Position numbers and translations under genes: made by a program. A stretch of DNA of 64,000 bases from VXYK01 sp965221585 (GTDB lineage Bacteria > Actinomycetota > Acidimicrobiia > Acidimicrobiales > Aldehydirespiratoraceae). The stretch is from contig OZ244898.1 of the NCBI GenBank assembly GCA_965221585.1, forward strand, positions 2,480,001-2,544,000, read 5' to 3'. The notes below the pieces were generated by a model. The model saw only the letters and a list, made by a program, of their open reading frames with translations. It was not told where the DNA came from and did not search any database. Below, one piece after another: positions 22,073 through 29,930 of the stretch; the stretch's first letter is position 1; each line of letters opens with the position of its first letter.

Positions 22073-24655
22073 TTAGTTTGCGCCCGCCGAAGTCGGGCTT
22101 CGATCGACGGTATCACGCTTGGCGAGCACTCGCAGCATCATCTCGCGGGCCACCATGGGCCCGGCATTCTGGTTCTGGCCGGTGATGAGGTCTCCGTCGA
22201 CCACCACATGGTTGGCAAACGCGTCACGGCGGCGATGGCTGCTCTGGAAGTCAGCGCCCAAGCGGCGGAGCTCCGTCTCGGGGTGCTGCGGCGTGTTGCC
22301 GATACCGAGTTCTTCGACCTGCTTGTCGGTGACCGCGGTGAGCGGGCGGCCCTTGACCAGCGGTTCGCCATCCGCGGTCGTGGCTTTCAACAACCCCAAC
22401 GGCCCATGACAGACGCCGCCGAGCACCTTGTCCTTGGCGGCGGCCACAGTGACCTGCTCACCGACCGCATCCGAGGTGCCGAGGTCCCAGGCCGCTCCCC
22501 AACCACCGGCGAAATAGACGATGTCGTAGTCGTCCATGTCGAGGGCTGCGATTGCGAGACTGTTGCGGACCTTCTCCTTGGCCTCGTCGTCGACCAGGAA
22601 ACGGTCGTCGTGGTGCGTACGAACGATCGGAACGAACGATTTCGGGTCGAACGGAATGTCGCCGCCCTTGGGCGAGGCGACATCGACTTCCATCCCCGCA
22701 TCAAGGAACTCATAGTACGGAACGGTCAACTCCGACGCGAACACGCCGGTGGGTTTGCCAACGTCGAGTGTTCCATGGTTGGTGGCGACAATCAGCGCCC
22801 GGTGGCCCGTCAAGTTGAGCTTGCGCGCCTCCGGATCTTCAGGATGCATGCCGGCTCTTTGAAGCAGGCGTCGCAGGCCCCGTGCCGGCAGCGGAGGTCG
22901 TTTGGATTTCGGCGGATCAGCTTGCCGTTGGGCTGTGGGCCAGTCGGCGTTGCGCTTGGGGATCCGTTCGCTGCGGATTCGCTCCAGGGTTTCCTTCAAC
23001 ATTCCAAACACCTCTTTGAGATCGGGGTCGTCGCTTCGGTTATTGGTCTCGATCGGGTCGTCGCTGAGGCAGTACAGCTCCCACTGGTCTGGAATCGGCT
23101 CGCTGCGATAGACGGGTCCTGCCGGCGTACGGGCCGATAGTTGCCGCACGTGAGGCTCGGTCCAGATCGCGGGATCGTCGAAGGTGCGGACCAGCTTCCA
23201 CAATCGACCATCGACAGTGCCGACAACAGCTTCGAGATTGGTTGCGGCGTGGGACGGAACCTTGATCTGCAGCGGATACGGAGCTTCGTTACGGCCGCGT
23301 GCTGCCAGCATCGCCGCGCTCGAACCGTCGCCTTCCAGCATGTTGTCGCGAGTCATCAGATAGACGGAATCCCGTGGTGCCTGCTCCGGCGACGACAGCA
23401 CTCCGCTCAAGTCGCGCCCCGGGAGCCGATGGACCTCGCTGTGGGTCTTCGCCAACTCGGCGCCCAGCGCTGCCTCGTCGGCCCCAGCCAATCCCAGCAG
23501 GGTCGGCAACAGGTCGATGTGGCTGGTCGGCTCATCGACTACCGCCGGGGTGGTGGCAGCAGCGCCGATGCGAACGATCTGCAACGGCACCCGAGTCGCC
23601 TCGTCATAGAGCTGATACCACTTCTGATGCAGACCGCCGTGCGAACCCAGCAGGTCACCGTGATCGGAACTGAACACCAGAACAGCATCCGCGCTGCCCC
23701 CATCAGTGACCGCACGGCGAACCCGGTCGATCGGTCCGTCAACATCATGGTGCAGGCGGTAGTACGTCCGCCGGTAGCGCTCCGCGTTGCCCTCATAAGC
23801 ACGACGGATCAGCGGGGCCGGACCGTAGGCCGAGTAGTAGCCGTCGCGGTAGGCCATCTGCAGCGCCGGTTTTGTGGAGAGATCCTCATCGTCAGTCGGC
23901 GACGGCGGGATCGGCGGCGGTTCAGCCAGCGACGGGGCCAGCGTGTTGCCACGCCTCCTCTGCATCGCCAACAGCGGCCACAGCACGATGTCGTGGGGAT
24001 TGACGAACGAACAGATCAACAAGAAGGGTCTGGCCGCCGCCTCGTCGCCCGCCGCACGACGCTGGTAACGCTCTTGGAGCCATGCCACCGCACGATCCGC
24101 GTAGATCGGGTCGCGGACATAACCCGAGTCGGACCAGTGGCCGCCATGGGGTTCGGGGCCCACCCAACCGGAGAAGCCGAACTCGTCGAGCGGGTCAGCG
24201 GCAAGGTAGGCGTCAATCGCTTCGGGAATCAACTCGCCCTCGGAGGTATTGGTGCGCAGGCGGCTGCCGTCGACGATCAGGTCGGCATGGCTGACATGCC
24301 ACTTGCCGACATAGGCAGTGTCGTAGCCGGCGGCGCGCAACCAGTGGCCCATCGTGGGCACCTCGTCGGGTTTGAGCCAGCGCATCCGGCTGTCGGTGGC
24401 TCGCTTGCCCAGTCCGTCGGTCTGGGTGACGCCGTGCACATCGGGGTACTGGCCCGTCAGCAGGCTCGGCCGGCTGGGAACACACGCGGTGGAGGCCACA
24501 TAGTGACGTTGAAAGTCGACACCGTTCTCGGTGAACCAGCGACGCCCAACGAGATGCTGTTCACGCCAAGCCCGGATTTCGGCTGTTTCGTAGGCCGGCG
24601 CGGCCCGCTCCTCGTCGGTGAGCAGGATCACAATGTCGGGTTGGCTCTCGGACAC
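22073..24655 (-). CDS. Sulfatase fused to a DJ-1/PfpI-like domain
   Basis: An 860-residue fusion. Residues 1 to about 600 are a type I sulfatase: ILLTDEER at the metal strand, CVPSRPSLLTG (58-68) with Cys58 to be converted to formylglycine, GYDTAYVGKWHVSH, and VFSSDHGDLLGSHG with further metal ligands. After a Pro/Lys/Arg linker (about 600-645), residues about 650-850 are a DJ-1/PfpI (Hsp31-like) domain: RALIVATNHGTL, DIVYFAGGWGAAWDL and the nucleophile elbow GGVCHGPLGLL with Cys749. No signal peptide, so the protein is probably cytosolic. GTG start 24655, 3 bases after the SRPBCC stop. A maturation enzyme (FGE) is not in the window. The fusion itself is unusual. Confidence 0.88.
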   Translation of the reverse strand: MSESQPDIVILLTDEERAAPAYETAEIRAWREQHLVGRRWFTENGVDFQRHYVASTACVPSRPSLLTGQYPDVHGVTQTDGLGKRATDSRMRWLKPDEVPTMGHWLRAAGYDTAYVGKWHVSHADLIVDGSRLRTNTSEGELIPEAIDAYLAADPLDEFGFSGWVGPEPHGGHWSDSGYVRDPIYADRAVAWLQERYQRRAAGDEAAARPFLLICSFVNPHDIVLWPLLAMQRRRGNTLAPSLAEPPPIPPSPTDDEDLSTKPALQMAYRDGYYSAYGPAPLIRRAYEGNAERYRRTYYRLHHDVDGPIDRVRRAVTDGGSADAVLVFSSDHGDLLGSHGGLHQKWYQLYDEATRVPLQIVRIGAAATTPAVVDEPTSHIDLLPTLLGLAGADEAALGAELAKTHSEVHRLPGRDLSGVLSSPEQAPRDSVYLMTRDNMLEGDGSSAAMLAARGRNEAPYPLQIKVPSHAATNLEAVVGTVDGRLWKLVRTFDDPAIWTEPHVRQLSARTPAGPVYRSEPIPDQWELYCLSDDPIETNNRSDDPDLKEVFGMLKETLERIRSERIPKRNADWPTAQRQADPPKSKRPPLPARGLRRLLQRAGMHPEDPEARKLNLTGHRALIVATNHGTLDVGKPTGVFASELTVPYYEFLDAGMEVDVASPKGGDIPFDPKSFVPIVRTHHDDRFLVDDEAKEKVRNSLAIAALDMDDYDIVYFAGGWGAAWDLGTSDAVGEQVTVAAAKDKVLGGVCHGPLGLLKATTADGEPLVKGRPLTAVTDKQVEELGIGNTPQHPETELRRLGADFQSSHRRRDAFANHVVVDGDLITGQNQNAGPMVAREMMLRVLAKRDTVDRSPTSAGAN

Positions 24656-24658
24656 GGG

Positions 24659-25120
24659 TTATCTCCGTTCTGCTCCTGTGGAGGCGGTTAGTGTCACCGC
24701 GGCGTCCAGATCACGAAGCAGGCGTTGGTTGACCGAACCCATCTGTCGGGCCAGCAACCGGGCCGCGAGTTTCATCGGCGGTCTGGGGCCGGGTTCAACA
24801 TGGGCACTGAGCGCGAGTTGTGTGCGGTCCCGGTCCGCGGTGAGTGTCCATTCGTTGACAACGCTGCTGACCAACGACGGCAGACCAACGATCTCATAGG
24901 CCAGCGCCTCGTTGGGTTCCCAGACAGTGACCCGTTCGAGAAGAACGTTGGACTTGACCTGAACCCTGCGTTCGGTGCCGACGCCTTCACGACGTTCGGT
25001 CAACGCACAACTGTGGTCGATTTCCTGGGCCCAGCCAGCGATGCGGCTGAAGTCGCGCAGCACCGCCCAAACCTCCTCGCAGGAGGCAGCGACATTGATT
25101 TCGTGAGTGACCGTGACCAC
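24659..25120 (-). CDS. SRPBCC (START-like) family protein
   Basis: A 153-residue protein of the polyketide-cyclase/START fold: INVAASCEEVWAVLRDFSRIAGWAQEI at the start, then ERREGVGTERRVQ, EPNEALAYEIVGLP and a long C-terminal helix (KLAARLLARQMGSVNQRLLRDLDAAV). Such proteins bind hydrophobic ligands in a deep cavity. It lies between tetR and the sulfatase fusion with 3-base gaps on both sides, so the operon may handle a lipophilic sulfate ester. Confidence 0.83.
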   Translation of the reverse strand: MVTVTHEINVAASCEEVWAVLRDFSRIAGWAQEIDHSCALTERREGVGTERRVQVKSNVLLERVTVWEPNEALAYEIVGLPSLVSSVVNEWTLTADRDRTQLALSAHVEPGPRPPMKLAARLLARQMGSVNQRLLRDLDAAVTLTASTGAERR

Positions 25121-25123
25121 TGC

Positions 25124-25768
25124 TCACACCTGTGCCAGCACCGCTGACAGCATCGACTTGAGGATCTTGGCAGTGGTAGGCCGGTCCAATCCCCGAACAT
25201 GTCGAAGCAGGTCGATGGCATCGATTGAACACATGGTTGCCAGAGATTCGGCCAACAATTCAGCGTCGTCTGGCGCGAGCCCGTCGAGTTCGGTCGCGAA
25301 GTGTCTTGTTACCTGGTCAACGTTCAGAGCCGCTGTCTGTTCAAGGTTCTCCGCTAGGACAGGCTCGAAAGGGGCGCGCATCTGTCCGACGCGCCACACG
25401 GACGCGGCCGCGTCGTAGAGCGTCAGGCGCTGCTCAACGAGCCGTTCCACGCGCTCATCGAGGGAGCCGACTCCAGTGTCGGGTACCACCCAGATGTCTA
25501 CCGTCGCCGCCAACTGGCGTTCGACAGCGACCCGGCACAACTCGCCGAGGTCGTCGAAGTAACGAAAGACGCTGCGATGCGACACACCCGAGCGTTCTGC
25601 GACTGCGCTCACCGAGGGTCGCAGGTCGCCTTCTCGATACAGTTCCAACATCGCGTCGACAACCCTCTCCCGGTTGCGGTCGCGTCGGGCCCGGCGTCCG
25701 TCGGGGTTGTCGGCCTGAGCTGTGTCGTCGCCGGGAGCAGCCGGAGCCGCGGGTGTTGCGCGGGGCAT
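25124..25768 (-). CDS. TetR-family transcriptional regulator
   Basis: A 214-residue repressor. After an Ala/Pro-rich, disordered N-terminus, the DNA-binding domain is RRDRNRERVVDAMLELY then SVSAVAERSGVSHRSVFRYFDDLGEL (helix-turn-helix). The C-terminal ligand domain shows no specific match. It heads the SRPBCC/sulfatase/MBL operon and is divergent from the acyl-CoA ligase operon, so it probably controls both from the 126-bp gap; no convincing palindrome was found there. ATG 25768 is chosen; TTG 25786 is in frame. The first codons contain a degenerate copy of the dispersed repeat. Confidence 0.87.
   Translation of the reverse strand: MPRATPAAPAAPGDDTAQADNPDGRRARRDRNRERVVDAMLELYREGDLRPSVSAVAERSGVSHRSVFRYFDDLGELCRVAVERQLAATVDIWVVPDTGVGSLDERVERLVEQRLTLYDAAASVWRVGQMRAPFEPVLAENLEQTAALNVDQVTRHFATELDGLAPDDAELLAESLATMCSIDAIDLLRHVRGLDRPTTAKILKSMLSAVLAQV
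25729..25752. repeat. Degenerate copy of the dispersed GC-rich repeat inside tetR
   Basis: CGCCGGGAGCAGCCGGAG followed by CCGCGG matches the repeat core at 10422 (CGCCGGGCGTAGCCGGAG, then CCGCGG) except for three adjacent bases. Here it encodes the Pro/Ala-rich, probably disordered start of the TetR protein (PAAPAAPGDD). Confidence 0.5.
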
Positions 25769-25894
25769 AGTCCGATCACCATACAACTGGCATTCGTACT
25801 GTCACAACAAAGGGGAGACGATTCAACATATGCTGTACCGGCTCATCGGGCATAGGTCCGTCTGCTGCACCGAAAACCAGGAAGCGAGCTCACA

Positions 25895-27439
25895 ATGAAA
25901 AACAACATCGGACTGTTCGTCACCAAACGCGCGCAGTTGAATCCCACAACAGAAGCGATCGTCGACGTCACCAGCGGCAAACGCCAGACCTACGCGCAAC
26001 TGAACGAACGCTGCAACCAGGTGGCCAACAGCATGCGCGACGGCGGGCTCAACAAAGGCGACCGAGTAGCAACCCTGCTGATGAACGGCAGCGAGTTCGT
26101 CGAGATCTTCTTCGGAACAGCCAAAGCAGGCGGTGTGATCGTTGCCCTCAACTGGCGGCTCGTAGCCGACGAACTCTCGTTCATCCTGAACGACTCCGGT
26201 GCCAACACGCTGGTCTTCGGCACCGCCTTCAACGAGGTCGTGGCCGAGCTGCACTCCCGCGGCTCGGACGCGACCGCAGTCACAACCTGGGTACACGTCG
26301 GCGACGCCGCGGACCGTCCCGAATTCGCCAGCGGTTACGAAGACCTGCTCGCACAGGCCTCCACGGACGAGCCGGAGATCAACACCAGCGACGACGACCT
26401 CCTGTTCATCATGTACACATCAGGAACGACCGGGCTGCCCAAGGGCGTGATGCACTCGCACCTCACAGCACTCTGGTCGGTCATAACGGGGAACACCACT
26501 GCCGACACCCGCTACACCGACCGCTACCTCATCTGCCTGCCGCTGTTCCACGTCGGTGCCCTCAACCCGATGCTCAGCATCATTCACAAGGGCGGGACCG
26601 GGGTGATCATGAGCGAGTTCCATCCCGTGAAGATCTGGGAGGTGTTCGCCGCCGAGCGCATCTCGGTCACCCTGGCGGTGCCAGCGATGCTCAACTTCAT
26701 GTTGTCCACCTACGACAAGGAGAGCCACGACATCTCGCACCTGCGCTGGGTCATGAGCGGAGCCGCACCAGTTCCAGTCCCCCTCATCAAGGCCTACGAG
26801 GCCATGGGCATCGAGATCCATCAGGTGTACGGGCTCACCGAGACCTGTGGACCCGGCTGTCTGATCTCTCCGGACGATGCGCTGACACGAGCAGGATCGA
26901 CTGGCAAGACGTTCTTCCACACCGAGGTGCGTGTGGTCGACGAACGGGGCAACGACTGCGCTCCGAACGAACCGGGCGAGGTCATCATCTCGGGTCCCCA
27001 CGTCATGGTCGGATACTGGAACCGGCCTGACGCCACCGCCGAGACGATCGTGGACGGCTGGTTGAAGACAGGTGACGTCGCGATCCAGGACAGCGACGGG
27101 TTCATCTACATTCAGGACCGGATCAAGGACATGATCATCTCCGGCGGCGAGAACGTCTACCCGGCCGAGATCGAGAACGTGCTCATGGCGATGGAGGGAG
27201 TGGCCGACGCTGCGGTCATCGGGGTCCCCAGCGACAAATGGGGCGAATCGCCTCTGGCCGTCATCGTGCGCTCAAGCGAGGACGTCACCGCAGAGGACGT
27301 GATCGCGCACTGTGACGGCAAGCTGGCACGCTTCAAGATGCCCAAAGCCGTCGAGTTCACCGACGTCATTCCCCGCAATCCGACCGGCAAGGTGCTCAAG
27401 CGGGTGCTGCGCGAACAGTACGAGTCGGCATCGACATGA
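25895..27439 (+). CDS. Fatty-acyl-CoA/AMP ligase (ANL superfamily)
   Basis: A 514-residue adenylate-forming ligase. The phosphate-binding loop YTSGTTGLPKGVMHSH, the adenine motif YGLTETCGPG, the hinge region TGDVAIQDSDGFIYIQDRIKDMI and the catalytic lysine in PRNPTGKVLKR are all present. It activates a carboxylic acid with ATP and joins it to CoA. The overall pattern resembles FadD13-like, soluble acyl-CoA ligases; substrate chain or ring type is not determined. It starts the operon with the SDR (4-base overlap) and epimerase genes, so the CoA ester is probably oxidised by those enzymes. ATG 25895, with AGGAAG upstream. Confidence 0.9.
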   Translation: MKNNIGLFVTKRAQLNPTTEAIVDVTSGKRQTYAQLNERCNQVANSMRDGGLNKGDRVATLLMNGSEFVEIFFGTAKAGGVIVALNWRLVADELSFILNDSGANTLVFGTAFNEVVAELHSRGSDATAVTTWVHVGDAADRPEFASGYEDLLAQASTDEPEINTSDDDLLFIMYTSGTTGLPKGVMHSHLTALWSVITGNTTADTRYTDRYLICLPLFHVGALNPMLSIIHKGGTGVIMSEFHPVKIWEVFAAERISVTLAVPAMLNFMLSTYDKESHDISHLRWVMSGAAPVPVPLIKAYEAMGIEIHQVYGLTETCGPGCLISPDDALTRAGSTGKTFFHTEVRVVDERGNDCAPNEPGEVIISGPHVMVGYWNRPDATAETIVDGWLKTGDVAIQDSDGFIYIQDRIKDMIISGGENVYPAEIENVLMAMEGVADAAVIGVPSDKWGESPLAVIVRSSEDVTAEDVIAHCDGKLARFKMPKAVEFTDVIPRNPTGKVLKRVLREQYESAST

Positions 27440-28221
27440 CCGGCAGGCTCACTGGGCAGGTCGCAGTCGTCACCGGCGGTGGAGGTGGCATCGGCGAGGC
27501 CTACTGCCGCCGCTTCGTCACGGAAGGCGCCAAAGTAGCGGTCGTTGACATCGGCCGTGAGCAGGGAACTCGTGTAGCAGAGTCACTCGGCGACGACGCC
27601 GTGTTCGTAGAGACCGACATCAGCGACGACGCCTCGGTCGATGCCTGCCGCGACGCCGTGCTCGACGCTTTCGGAACTGTCGACGTGCTGGTCAACAACG
27701 CTGCGCTCTACGGAGAGTTGGACCTCTCGAACAACTCCGTCGACTACCTGCGACACGTCTACGACATCAACGTCATCGGACAATGGCTGATGGCCCGGGC
27801 CTTCGCTCCCACAATGGTCCAGAAGGGTCGCGGGCGGATAATCAATATCGGCTCCATCGCCGGCTACCTGCCGCTCGGTGCCCTGGGACCGCCCGGTGAT
27901 CCCCAAACCTGGTCTCTGAGTTCGTTCGCCTATCAGCAGACGAAGTTCGCGGTACTGGGCTTGACCAGGCAACTCGCCGGAGAATTGGGGAAGTACGGGG
28001 TCACTGCCAACACCATCGCCCCTGGTCTGGTGATGACACCGGCCACCGACAAACAGGTGCCGGCTGGTTTCGATCAGGTCTTCGCGGACATGTCCGCCGC
28101 CAAACGCAATTCACAGGCCGAAGACATGTGCGGCCCGGTTCTGTTCCTGGCCAGCGACGACAGCGCCATGGTCAACGGACAGGTCATTTGCGTCGACGGC
28201 GGCAACGTCATGCCCGCCTGA
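27436..28221 (+). CDS. SDR-family oxidoreductase
   Basis: A 261-residue classical short-chain dehydrogenase. NAD(P) motif GGGGGIGEAY, VNNAALYGE, the catalytic Ser in INIGSIAGY, and YQQTKFAV as the Tyr-x-x-x-Lys pair are complete. VVDIGREQG ends strand 2 with Asp, favouring NAD(H). C-terminus has the typical VNGQVICVDGGNVM. Its ATG overlaps the ligase stop by 4 bases. Possible 3-hydroxyacyl-CoA or alcohol dehydrogenase. Confidence 0.9.
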   Translation: MTGRLTGQVAVVTGGGGGIGEAYCRRFVTEGAKVAVVDIGREQGTRVAESLGDDAVFVETDISDDASVDACRDAVLDAFGTVDVLVNNAALYGELDLSNNSVDYLRHVYDINVIGQWLMARAFAPTMVQKGRGRIINIGSIAGYLPLGALGPPGDPQTWSLSSFAYQQTKFAVLGLTRQLAGELGKYGVTANTIAPGLVMTPATDKQVPAGFDQVFADMSAAKRNSQAEDMCGPVLFLASDDSAMVNGQVICVDGGNVMPA

Positions 28222-28234
28222 AGGGGCCGTTCGC

Positions 28235-29335
28235 GTGACCTCCAAAACCCTGGTCGTGGGCGGTACGGGACCGACCGGACCGGCAATCGTGGCAGGACTC
28301 GAAGCCCGCGGGCACGATGTGACCATCTGCCATACCGGCAAACACGAAGTCGACGAAGTGATGCACCTGCCGCACATCCATTGCGACGTGCGTGACCATG
28401 ACTCGCTGAGCCAAGCCATAGGAACCCTGGATTGGGACGTAGCGGTCATCACCTACGGGCGGTTGCGGGCCATCGCCGAAGTGCTCGAAGGACGTGTCGG
28501 ACACTTCGTCTCCGTCGGCGGCGGACCCGCTCTGCGCGGCTACTTCGATCCCTGGGCTTTCGACCCGCCCGGGCTACCGCTACCGACTCCCGAAGATGCG
28601 CCCACAGCCACAGAGGACGACGACGGCAAGTCGTACCGGGTCGCCCGGACCGAACAGTACGTGTTCGAGCGCCACCCGCGTGCCACGCACTTCCGCTACC
28701 CCTACGTCTACGGACCACGCCAGCTCGTGCCGAGGGAATGGTGCGTCGTCAAGCGAATCATGGACGGACGCCGCCAGATCGTGCTGGCCGACGGTGGGCA
28801 ATCTGCTCACAGCTTCGGCTATGTGGACAACCTGGCCCATGCAATCCACCTTGCTGTGGACCAGCCCGAGGCGGCAGCTGGTCGGATCTTCAACGCCGCC
28901 GACGAGGAGGCGCTCACCGTCCGCCAAGTGGTGGAGATCTGCGCCTCGGCCCTGGGCGCGGAGCTGGAGATCGTGTCGATGCCGGCGGAACTGGCGGTTC
29001 CGGCTCGACCGTTGATGATGGGGCCGTCAACCCATCATCGAGTGTTCGACATCAGCGCGCTGCGCCATGTGCTCGGCTATCGAGACGTGGTCAGCGCACG
29101 TGAGGCCGTGGCCCGCACCGCCAGGTGGTTGGTCGAGAACCCGCATCCCGCCGGCGGCCAGGTGGAACGAATCCTGGAGGACCCGTTCGACTACGAGAAC
29201 GAGGACCGGCTGATCTCCTGGTGGAAGTCTGCTACCGCCACACCGCCCGATCTGGTATGGGAGACCCCGCCGGGCTACGGACTCAGCTACTCCGGCCCCG
29301 GAACGAGCTACCAACGCCCCGACACCCGCATCTAG
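28235..29335 (+). CDS. NAD-dependent epimerase/dehydratase family protein
   Basis: A 366-residue extended-SDR-like protein. LVVGGTGPTGPAIVAGL is the nucleotide-binding loop; FRYPYVYGPRQLVPREW and the FGYVDNLAHAI segment are standard extended SDR blocks. The usual Tyr-x-x-x-Lys is not clear (SYRVARTEQYVF has Tyr with Arg/Thr spacing), so catalytic activity is uncertain. GTG start 28235 follows the SDR gene by 13 bases. The long C-terminal tail (about residues 320-366) with PPGYGLSYSGPG is not recognised. Confidence 0.78.
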   Translation: MTSKTLVVGGTGPTGPAIVAGLEARGHDVTICHTGKHEVDEVMHLPHIHCDVRDHDSLSQAIGTLDWDVAVITYGRLRAIAEVLEGRVGHFVSVGGGPALRGYFDPWAFDPPGLPLPTPEDAPTATEDDDGKSYRVARTEQYVFERHPRATHFRYPYVYGPRQLVPREWCVVKRIMDGRRQIVLADGGQSAHSFGYVDNLAHAIHLAVDQPEAAAGRIFNAADEEALTVRQVVEICASALGAELEIVSMPAELAVPARPLMMGPSTHHRVFDISALRHVLGYRDVVSAREAVARTARWLVENPHPAGGQVERILEDPFDYENEDRLISWWKSATATPPDLVWETPPGYGLSYSGPGTSYQRPDTRI

Positions 29336-29343
29336 AGCATCAC

Positions 29344-29859
29344 ATGTCAGCACCACACGATCAGTACCCCAGATTGAAGCTCATCACCGGCGACATAACC
29401 GCCGAGGATGTCGACGCCATCGTCAACGCCGCCAACTCCTCGCTGCTCGGAGGCGGCGGGGTCGACGGCGCGATCCATCGGGCCGCCGGTCCCGAACTGG
29501 TCACACACTGCCGCACGCTAGGGGGCTGTGAAACCGGACAGGCCAAGATCACACCAGGATTCAAGCTCAAGGCCCGTTGGGTGATCCACACTGTCGGACC
29601 TGTCTGGCACGGTGGTGCCCGAGGCGAGCCGGAACTGCTCGCCTCCTGTTATCGGGAGTCGCTGGCCCGAGCCGACGAGGTGAGCGCTGCAACCGTTGCC
29701 TTCCCGGCAATATCCACCGGGGTCTACGGTTACCCGATAGAGGCCGCGGCCGCCATCGCGGTCAGCACAATCCGTTCCACGCCCACCAAGGTGACCGAGG
29801 TTCGTTTCGTCGCCTTCAATCAACAGAGCTTCGACGCCTACCGCCAGATCCTGGATTAA
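29344..29859 (+). CDS. Macro-domain ADP-ribose hydrolase
   Basis: A 171-residue stand-alone macro domain of the MacroD/YmdB class. LITGDITAEDVDAIVNAANSSLLGGGGVDGAIH carries the catalytic Asn/Asp loop, and PAISTGVYGYPIE is the phosphate-binding loop. These enzymes remove O-acetyl or mono-ADP-ribose groups. ATG 29344 follows the epimerase gene by 8 bases; no functional link to the CoA operon is evident. Confidence 0.92.
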   Translation: MSAPHDQYPRLKLITGDITAEDVDAIVNAANSSLLGGGGVDGAIHRAAGPELVTHCRTLGGCETGQAKITPGFKLKARWVIHTVGPVWHGGARGEPELLASCYRESLARADEVSAATVAFPAISTGVYGYPIEAAAAIAVSTIRSTPTKVTEVRFVAFNQQSFDAYRQILD

Positions 29860-29914
29860 GAGCGCGCGCAGATTGGCAGGCCTTCGAGCGGTAAGGCGTT
29901 GTCTCCCGTCGGAT

Positions 29915-29930
29915 CCGTGAGCGTTCACGG
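29915..29930. terminator. Short hairpin between convergent genes
   Basis: CCGTGA (29915-29920) and TCACGG (29925-29930) form a perfect 6-bp stem around a GCGT loop. It overlaps the stop codon of the SLH protein gene on the minus strand and lies 55 bases after the macro-domain stop. Weak terminator candidate with no T-run. Confidence 0.35.

Noticed and set aside
22208..24691. Long open frames on the plus strand opposite the sulfatase gene (22208-23140 and 23141-24691)
   Set aside because: They mirror the codon structure of the real minus-strand gene, as expected at high G+C, and show no domain, ribosome binding site or sensible composition.
25769..25894. TetR operator between tetR and the ligase gene
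   Set aside because: Only short palindromes such as CATATG were seen, not enough to claim an operator.
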